From positions 1 through 19,770 of the forward strand of contig CAUHGY010000031.1 of assembly GCA_959605945.1 (NCBI GenBank): DNA of 19,770 nucleotides, in the 5' to 3' direction. The stretch is from an uncultured Clostridia bacterium. Lineage in GTDB: Bacteria > Bacillota > Clostridia > Christensenellales > Borkfalkiaceae. The position numbers were made by a program, and so were the translations under genes. Positions 14,106 to 19,770 of this stretch are shown in pieces (position 1 is the first letter of the stretch; each line of letters starts with the position of its first letter). The notes below the pieces were generated by a model, which was not told the DNA's origin, did no database searches, and was given only the letters and a program-made list of their open reading frames with translations.

Positions 14106-14119
14106 GGCAACAGGTTGCC
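14106..14119. repeat. Short inverted repeat upstream of the 40-residue gene
   Basis: GGCAAC (14106-14111) and GTTGCC (14114-14119) form a 6-2-6 dyad 34 bp before the small-gene ATG. With its flank it shares TATCGGCAACA with the dyad at 11655-11668. It could be an operator or a small RNA hairpin. No clear promoter was found beside it. Confidence 0.3.
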
Positions 14120-14163
14120 TGGTTATACAGAATAATTTTTATTTATCCCTCTCCGGCAAAATC

Positions 14164-15198
14164 TTATAAAGGCGTGCGGATAAAATTTGCAGTGTGTTTT
14201 TTGCGTCTGTTTTCTCTGCGGCGCCTGATCGCAAAAAAAGCGCATTTAAAAACATAAACCGCTCCGAGCGCCCCGACCGGCGGATAAACATAATCGACAA
14301 GTCCTTTCATTCCCGCGCGCGATACAAGCAGCGCCGCAGCGCATAACACGGCAACGCCTTTTCTGCCGCCTTTGGCCGCCGAATATTCGTATAAAGGAAA
14401 GAAAGCCGAAGTCAGCGAACTTAAAATCGCCGCAAGAACTACCGCGGCATACACCGCCGCGCAGCCTTTGCCCAGAACGCTTAAAAGAGGTATCTGATTG
14501 TTTTTTGCATTTTCGCCGCCGCCGTTGATTGCTCCGAGAATGATTAAAGCCTGTAACGAAAGAATCACGGCAATAACAAACGCGGATATTTTAAGCGTCG
14601 TTCTGCTTTTGCCTCGCGCGGTTCCTATAAGTACCGGAAGGTTGCTGAAAGCATTCATAAAAACGTATAACGCGGCATTCGCAGTCCCCGAAAAGATGCT
14701 TTCCGGCTTCCCGGAAAAATCCAACCTGCAGCCTGTAAAAATCAGCACGTTCACGGCAATTATGATGACCGGAACCAATACGGCGTTTATTTTTTCAATG
14801 CCTTTGAGTCCGTTTTTGGAACAAAACACCACCCCGGCCAGCCCTGCCGCGGAAAGAAGCGGTATATGCCGCGGCAGACCGAAAGCTTCTCCGAGCGCAT
14901 CCAGCCCCGCAAGCATGGTACATAAAAACACGAACGACGCAACAAGCACCGCCGCGCCGAAAGATTTCGGTTTTTTCATGAGAGCTGCATTAAGCATATC
15001 GGCGGACGGATATTCTCTGCCCAATAAAAACAACAGCGTAAAACACGCAAAAAAACCTGCTCCCGCGAGCAGCACGAAGGGGACAAAACCTTCCCCGCCG
15101 AAGAACCCGAGAAGTTCTCTTCCCGAAATGAAACCGGCGCCGATAACCGCGCCGACGCATAAAAATACCGTACCTAAAATACCCGAAAGACTTTTCAC
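14164..15198 (-). CDS. YkvI-like multi-pass membrane protein
   Basis: The 344-residue protein has about ten hydrophobic helices and a basic C-terminal tail (RRRRENRRKKH). The N-terminal motif FLCVGAVIGAGFISGRELLG is characteristic of the YkvI family, distant relatives of amino-acid and cation symporters in the APC superfamily. NAFSNLPVLIG near residue 190 is a second conserved stretch. Substrate and direction of transport are unknown. The length matches B. subtilis YkvI. The start is a GTG at 15198: an upstream in-frame stop lies at 15237-15235, no ATG is available, and no Shine-Dalgarno sequence is close. Translation may depend on coupling to the HEAT-like gene, whose stop is 36 nt upstream. 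Confidence 0.78.
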   Translation of the reverse strand: MKSLSGILGTVFLCVGAVIGAGFISGRELLGFFGGEGFVPFVLLAGAGFFACFTLLFLLGREYPSADMLNAALMKKPKSFGAAVLVASFVFLCTMLAGLDALGEAFGLPRHIPLLSAAGLAGVVFCSKNGLKGIEKINAVLVPVIIIAVNVLIFTGCRLDFSGKPESIFSGTANAALYVFMNAFSNLPVLIGTARGKSRTTLKISAFVIAVILSLQALIILGAINGGGENAKNNQIPLLSVLGKGCAAVYAAVVLAAILSSLTSAFFPLYEYSAAKGGRKGVAVLCAAALLVSRAGMKGLVDYVYPPVGALGAVYVFKCAFFAIRRRRENRRKKHTANFIRTPL

Positions 15199-15234
15199 AT
15201 TACTTTTTATGCAAAAAACCTTTCGGGTATTACA

Positions 15235-16065
15235 CTATCGTTTATGTTTGGCGCTTGCCTTTTTTACTTTGCGATAAACGCTGTCGGATGAAAAATCTCT
15301 GGTACCTTTATATTCCCCGCCGAGAGCTTCTATTGCAAAACGCAGTTCGCCGAAATCGCCGTAATTTATATTTTCGCGTTCTATTGCCTCCGTCAGAAAC
15401 GGCAGAGCTCTTTCATCCCCGTAACGGGCAAGATATCCGGAATAAAGCGGAATGTTTTCGCCGTGATTTAAAAACTGATCGACAAGCAAATCAAAAACTC
15501 TGTCGTCTTTGCTGCAATGCGACAATATTTCCGTAAGACACGCCTTGCGGTTTTCGTCCGCATTCGCGAATTCGGCAAGCAGCTCTTCTTTGACGGTATC
15601 GGCGAAACCGCAAAGCAATTCGGTGGCAAGCTCTCTCACGGCAGGCGTGTAATCCCACATCACGAACTGAATATAACGTTTTAGGGCCGCGTCGGAATTT
15701 TTCTCGCCGAGCATATTCATCAAATACAGCGTCAGCTCTTCGTCATTGTCGTTTTCAAGTTCTTCGGCAAGGGCTGCTTCTCCGCCGTCCGCGTCAGTTA
15801 TGGCTTCGCACAAAAAATCCGAGACGGGAACGCCTTTTTTTATGTGCTCTTTAAGGCAGCCTATAAGTTCCGCCGCCGGATACCCGCGGTAAAAAGTATT
15901 GGGAGTTTTTTCGCCGAGTTCCTTAAACCGGCTGTCTCCGAACCGCGTATATAAAACGGGCATCCGGTTTTCTATTTCCTCGGGTTTTACTTTACCGATG
16001 TTCCGATATACATAATCCGAAATATATCCGTCAAACAACTTGTCTATATCTATAATTTCTATCAT
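15235..16065 (-). CDS. HEAT-like helical repeat protein, unknown function
   Basis: The 276-residue acidic, cytoplasmic protein appears all-helical. Its repeated unit resembles HEAT repeats, for example RYIQFVMWDYTPAVRELATE (about 135-154), ENRKACLTEILSHCSKDDRV (about 174-193) and YLARYGDERALPFLTEAIER (about 208-227). The N-terminal 80 residues (IDKLFDGYISDYVYRNIGKV) are of no recognised family. No enzymatic motif was seen. Its ATG overlaps the stop of the TPR gene by one base (TAATG), so the two are probably made together. HEAT and TPR proteins usually act as scaffolds; a shared complex is inference. Confidence 0.65.
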   Translation of the reverse strand: MIEIIDIDKLFDGYISDYVYRNIGKVKPEEIENRMPVLYTRFGDSRFKELGEKTPNTFYRGYPAAELIGCLKEHIKKGVPVSDFLCEAITDADGGEAALAEELENDNDEELTLYLMNMLGEKNSDAALKRYIQFVMWDYTPAVRELATELLCGFADTVKEELLAEFANADENRKACLTEILSHCSKDDRVFDLLVDQFLNHGENIPLYSGYLARYGDERALPFLTEAIERENINYGDFGELRFAIEALGGEYKGTRDFSSDSVYRKVKKASAKHKR

Positions 16066-17768
16066 TAAGCATTGCCCTCGTACAGGTTTATAAGCGTTTT
16101 CAGTTTTTTGTCGTTGACCTTAAAGAATTTGACGGCTTCCGACGGACTGTCCAGTCCGCTCTGCATAGCTATAAGCGCGGCGAGAGCCTCCCTGTCATCG
16201 AGAGCAACGTCGTCACAGTCTTTGAGTTTTTCATAAACCGCGTCCGCACCCTTTGCCAGTTTGCCGATATTATTGATGTCGGTAAACAGCAGTTTGGATG
16301 CCGCAAGAGCATACGCCACGGTAAATCTGTCTCCCGAACCGTCTTTTTCGAAATTCAGCCTTTTGATTTGCCTGCTGGTATAGATGCTTCCGGAAAGCAC
16401 GCCGGCCTTGCCCCTGTAACCTTTTAAAATCAGCACGTATATGAGCATTTTTTTAACAGAATCGCCGATTTTAACATCGATGAGTTTGTTTTTGATAAAT
16501 ACCGTAGCCCAGTGAAGCCCGGGGTCGGAAAGTATAACGGCGCACTGTTTTGCCATAGCCGCATCACCTTTATAAAGCCCCCATTCTATGCTCTCTTCAG
16601 CGTCTCTGCGGCTGATGCGAAAGCCTCCCTTATCAGCGTTTCCGGACAGCCTGTCGATTATGCGTGTGTATTTTTCGGCAACATCGTCGGGCACGTCTAT
16701 TTCGTATCTGAAAGGCATAGCCGATCTGTAATAATCGTTTCCCGAAAGCAGACTTCTTGCCGCAGCGGCATAATGCTTATAAGCGGCGTCATAAGGATTT
16801 ATCCTGTAAAGCGCGGATAATTCTTCATAGCCTTCTTTGAATTTACCGGTATTCAATAACGCCAGTCCGTAGAAAAACCGCATATTCAGCTCGTAAGATC
16901 TTTCGGAAACTATCTCTTTCAGATATTCCGCTGCTTTATCGTGCCGCCCTGACTCGAGCGCACATATAGCTAATTTATAATACTCTTCTATGTCGGTGAC
17001 AGGCCGTTCGAGAGCCTTCTGCATATAATATTCGCTTTTATCGAGATCTCCTTTATGCCTGTACATGCTTGCGAGATTGCAATATCCGCTCAGCTTGCCG
17101 TTTTCAATTGCCGTAAGAGAACGGCTTATTTCTATAGCCTTGTCCGTATTACCGGCAAGAAAACTGCTTACGGCGTACTCATCCGCAGCTTCTACGTATT
17201 GCTCCGATTTTTCGGGTATGCGGTTGAAAATCTCTTCCGCGAGATCTTCGTTGCCTGTCATCAGGGCAACTCTGATAGAATCGATTTCAGAAGTATAATC
17301 ATAATTTTTGCCGCCTTCCGGATAAACTATTTTATAACTTTCGTAACGGTTCTTTTTACCGATGAAATAATCGAATATTTCCTTGCCTATGCCGTCGCGA
17401 GATATAAAATGACCGTCGGCAGAAAATTTTGAGTTAAAATAATACCCGGCAGCCCACATATTGCCGATATAATAATAATTTATGGCAAGCTCTTCATAAG
17501 CGACGGACAGTCTGTTTTTCGGCGCTCTGTCAAGATAAACATACCAGTATTTATTAGACAATTCGTAAAATCCCATATCGGCATAATTATCCGCTATATC
17601 CATGATTACATCGAGCGAAAAACCTTTTTCGAGCGCAGCAAAAGACAAGCCTAAGGCCTGCATATAGTCTCCGCGTTCGGCGCTTTCGTCGGCAACCGTT
17701 CTGTATCTTACCGCACTGGCGTCAAACTGCAGTATTTTTTTGTCTTTCTGCACATTGCGATCTTTCAT
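16065..17768 (-). CDS. TPR-repeat protein, unknown function
   Basis: The 567-residue soluble protein consists of helical hairpins with tetratricopeptide pattern. Good units are YMQALGLSFAALEKG (near 40), GNTDKAIEISRSL, KGDLDKSEYYMQKALE, SGRHDKAAEYLKEIVSE and TGKFKEGYEELSALYRINPY. There is no signal peptide or membrane helix, so it should be cytoplasmic. The chosen ATG at 17768 begins MKDRNVQKDKKILQFDASAV and lies 4 nt after the hslO stop. An in-frame ATG at 17798 would add ten residues overlapping hslO. Neither start has a good ribosome binding site, so coupling to hslO is likely. No partner or function is known. Confidence 0.75.
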   Translation of the reverse strand: MKDRNVQKDKKILQFDASAVRYRTVADESAERGDYMQALGLSFAALEKGFSLDVIMDIADNYADMGFYELSNKYWYVYLDRAPKNRLSVAYEELAINYYYIGNMWAAGYYFNSKFSADGHFISRDGIGKEIFDYFIGKKNRYESYKIVYPEGGKNYDYTSEIDSIRVALMTGNEDLAEEIFNRIPEKSEQYVEAADEYAVSSFLAGNTDKAIEISRSLTAIENGKLSGYCNLASMYRHKGDLDKSEYYMQKALERPVTDIEEYYKLAICALESGRHDKAAEYLKEIVSERSYELNMRFFYGLALLNTGKFKEGYEELSALYRINPYDAAYKHYAAAARSLLSGNDYYRSAMPFRYEIDVPDDVAEKYTRIIDRLSGNADKGGFRISRRDAEESIEWGLYKGDAAMAKQCAVILSDPGLHWATVFIKNKLIDVKIGDSVKKMLIYVLILKGYRGKAGVLSGSIYTSRQIKRLNFEKDGSGDRFTVAYALAASKLLFTDINNIGKLAKGADAVYEKLKDCDDVALDDREALAALIAMQSGLDSPSEAVKFFKVNDKKLKTLINLYEGNA

Positions 17769-17772
17769 TGTT

Positions 17773-18636
17773 TTATTTGGAAAAAAGCTTTTCGGCATCC
17801 TGCTTTCCGAACGTGTAAACGTTTTCGCAGAACTGACAGCAAACTTCTATCTTCCCTTCTTCCTCCAAAATTTTATCAATCTCTTCTCTTCCCAGCGAAA
17901 TCAACACCTTCTCTATATATTCTCTGCTGCAAAGACACTTATATGCCGGATAATAAGTTTCAAAATCGATCTTTCCGAAATATTTTTCCATCAGTCCTTC
18001 GGCGCCCGTATTCTGTATTTGCAGAGAAATGTCCGTAAGCTCCCTGACAATCCTTTCGGCTTCTTCGAGATTTTTATTTTCCGCACCGGGAAGAGCCTGC
18101 ACGATGACGCCGCCGGCACCCGTACAACTGAAATCTTTGCCTATTCTGACGCCGAGCGCCATTGCCGTAGGCTGCTGTTCGCTGAAAGCGTAATATGCCG
18201 TAAAGTCTTCGGCTATTTCGCCCGATACCAATTCACAGCTTCCCGAATACGGTTCCTTTAATCCCATGCTCCGAACAACTGTAATTCTGCCTTTTTTTCC
18301 CACGCATCCGCCCACGTCAAGTTTGCCGTCGGGTCTCGGAGGCAGATCAACCTGCGGATTGTCTATATATCCCCGCATGCACAGCTCGCCGTTGCCGCAG
18401 ACTGTTATTTTTCCGCCCGCACCGTCACCGGCGACAGTGACAGACAGCTTGTCCGCTTTGTTTTTTAAATTGCTTGACATAAACGTGCATACCGTCATGG
18501 TTCTGCCGAGAGCAGCCGCCGCAACAGGAGACAGTTTATGTATATTTATTGCCCGGTTTACCATATCGGTCGTATCGAGTACCGCCACCGACATCTGCCC
18601 CCCGAAAATCAAACCTTTTAAAAGTTTATCAGTCAA
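17773..18636 (-). CDS. hslO: Redox-regulated chaperone Hsp33
   Basis: Hsp33 is a cytoplasmic holdase activated when oxidation releases zinc from its C-terminal switch. The 287-residue protein carries the four zinc ligands in the canonical arrangement: C234 and C236 (KCLCSREY) and C267 and C270 (CQFCENVY). An extra Cys266 lies next to the second pair. The N-terminal half has DTTDMVNRAINIHKLSP and AAALGRT. The start is a TTG at 18636 with GAGGAGG about 8 bases upstream. It overlaps the antiporter stop by 8 nt and is followed 4 nt later by the TPR gene. Confidence 0.95.
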   Translation of the reverse strand: MTDKLLKGLIFGGQMSVAVLDTTDMVNRAINIHKLSPVAAAALGRTMTVCTFMSSNLKNKADKLSVTVAGDGAGGKITVCGNGELCMRGYIDNPQVDLPPRPDGKLDVGGCVGKKGRITVVRSMGLKEPYSGSCELVSGEIAEDFTAYYAFSEQQPTAMALGVRIGKDFSCTGAGGVIVQALPGAENKNLEEAERIVRELTDISLQIQNTGAEGLMEKYFGKIDFETYYPAYKCLCSREYIEKVLISLGREEIDKILEEEGKIEVCCQFCENVYTFGKQDAEKLFSK

Positions 18637-19770
18637 AACGCCCCTCCTCGAGTTCGGGACGGCTCGGAAGCGGTTTATCGTCGTCGTGACGGTACAACAG
18701 CTTCAAAAGTATCGGCGCGAGCAATGACGCGACAAGCACCAGCATGACGACAACGACCCTGTATGAAGGATCTATCAGCCCTCCTGCCATTCCCTTTTCC
18801 ATAACGATAAGCGCCACTTCGCCGCGCGCAATCATACCGACGCCGATACGCAGGCTGTCCTTCCCCGAATAACCGCAAAAACGTGCCGTAACTCCGCAGC
18901 CGATTATCTTCATTACTATGGCGACAGCCACAAATGCCAGTCCGAACCACAGAACGTCAAGCCCGAGCCCTTCGAAACTTATCTTTATGCCTATGCTCGA
19001 AAAGAATATCGGAGCAAACAGAAGATACGAACTTATGGTAACTCTTCTGTCCACATACTGCGCAGAATTGTGGTTGGTGGAAAGAACCAATCCTGCCACG
19101 TACGCGCCGGTAATATCCGCCACGCCGAAAACTTTTTCGGCAATAAAAGCGTATAACAGGCAGACCGCAATCGAAAGAATGGGGATCCTTCTCGTATGCG
19201 GATATTTCTTTTCTATCAGTTTGAACAGCTTGGAAATACCGAACCCCGCGCCTATCGCAAACACGAAAAAGGCAAGTATCCATAAAACAGATATGAATAT
19301 GTTATTGTTGGGGTTGATAAGCTGCAGAACGGGAGAAATGTTTCCTCCGCTGCCCGAAATGCTCAATGCTATCGATAAAACTATAATTCCGATAACGTCA
19401 TCGATTATCGCAGCCGACATAATCACCGTTCCGACCTTCGTCTGCAATTTGCCGAGCTCTCTCAGAACTTCTACCGTAATACCGACGCTTGTAGCGGTCA
19501 TTATGACGCCGACAAACAGCCACGTGTAAAAATCGTGCTCACCGTCGTTCAAGAAAATCGCACCGAGCCCTATACCTCCCAGAAGCGGAAGTATAACCCC
19601 CATCAGCGCTACAAGAAAAGACACTTTGCCCGTACTTTTGATGCTTTGGAGGTCTGTTTCAAGTCCCGCCGTAAACATGACGAAAATCACGCCGACTTCG
19701 GCGAACGCGCTCAGATATCCGTTTTGCTGAATGGGGAATATCCAATCGCTGCCCACGTCGAAAATAAGCC
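18629..19770 (-). CDS. CPA2-type cation/proton antiporter, 5' end outside window
   Basis: The frame is open through the right window edge, so the N-terminal part is missing. About 380 residues are visible. They contain EVGVIFVMFTAGLETDLQSI, typical of the CPA2 family (KefB/NapA relatives). The SAAIIDDVIGIIVLSIA segment carries the double aspartate of the ion-binding site. About ten membrane helices are visible. The protein ends in a short charged tail (RHDDDKPLPSRPELEEGRFD) without the TrkA-N or universal-stress domains found in many relatives. Na+ or K+ exchange for H+ is the likely activity; the ion cannot be told. Its stop overlaps the hslO start, so they are co-transcribed. Confidence 0.9.
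   Translation of the reverse strand, partial: LIFDVGSDWIFPIQQNGYLSAFAEVGVIFVMFTAGLETDLQSIKSTGKVSFLVALMGVILPLLGGIGLGAIFLNDGEHDFYTWLFVGVIMTATSVGITVEVLRELGKLQTKVGTVIMSAAIIDDVIGIIVLSIALSISGSGGNISPVLQLINPNNNIFISVLWILAFFVFAIGAGFGISKLFKLIEKKYPHTRRIPILSIAVCLLYAFIAEKVFGVADITGAYVAGLVLSTNHNSAQYVDRRVTISSYLLFAPIFFSSIGIKISFEGLGLDVLWFGLAFVAVAIVMKIIGCGVTARFCGYSGKDSLRIGVGMIARGEVALIVMEKGMAGGLIDPSYRVVVVMLVLVASLLAPILLKLLYRHDDDKPLPSRPELEEGRFD

Overview
This window reads as a chromosomal segment from a member of the Firmicutes, most likely a clostridial lineage. The evidence is the S10 ribosomal operon, a trigger factor-clpP-clpX operon, an RqcH (NFACT) protein, a YkvI-type membrane protein, a YtaF/MntP-type membrane protein, strong AGGAGG-like ribosome binding sites and sigma-A-like promoters. 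A finer assignment cannot be read from the sequence. No insertion sequence, prophage, CRISPR array, rRNA or tRNA was seen. All genes but one lie on the minus strand.

Layout from right to left, the direction of transcription. (1) 19770-13950 is a tightly packed minus-strand run. It holds a CPA2-type cation/proton antiporter (5' end outside the window), hslO (Hsp33), a TPR protein, a HEAT-like protein coupled to it, a YkvI-like membrane protein and a previously easy-to-miss 40-residue basic protein. It ends at a textbook intrinsic terminator at 13911-13933. (2) 13893-12603 is a GNAT-like protein with its own promoter, which begins inside the U-tract of that terminator. (3) 12442-11918, the only plus-strand gene, is a small MntP/YtaF-like membrane protein. 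It converges on the GNAT gene at a shared hairpin terminator. (4) 11720-9699 is a secreted, C-terminally membrane-anchored protein of unknown family behind a near-consensus promoter. (5) 9673-8798 is an RluA-family pseudouridine synthase with an S4 domain, preceded by an in-frame 13-codon upstream ORF that contains a hairpin. (6) 8551-3579 is a protein quality-control block: rqcH, then tig, clpP and clpX. (7) 3288-1 is the S10 ribosomal protein operon (rpsJ, rplC, rplD, rplW, rplB, rpsS), with a consensus promoter and a leader of about 240 nt. The left window edge cuts rpsS.

The most coherent theme is fate control of nascent proteins. RqcH marks peptides from stalled 50S subunits with alanine tails, ClpXP is known in Bacillus subtilis to destroy such tagged proteins, and trigger factor folds nascent chains. 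Here all four genes lie consecutively on one strand, next to the S10 operon. The regions most likely to hold undescribed biology are the surface protein, the TPR/HEAT pair between hslO and the YkvI-like gene, the 40-residue protein, the 13-codon upstream ORF, and a 19-bp perfect palindrome between clpX and rpsJ.
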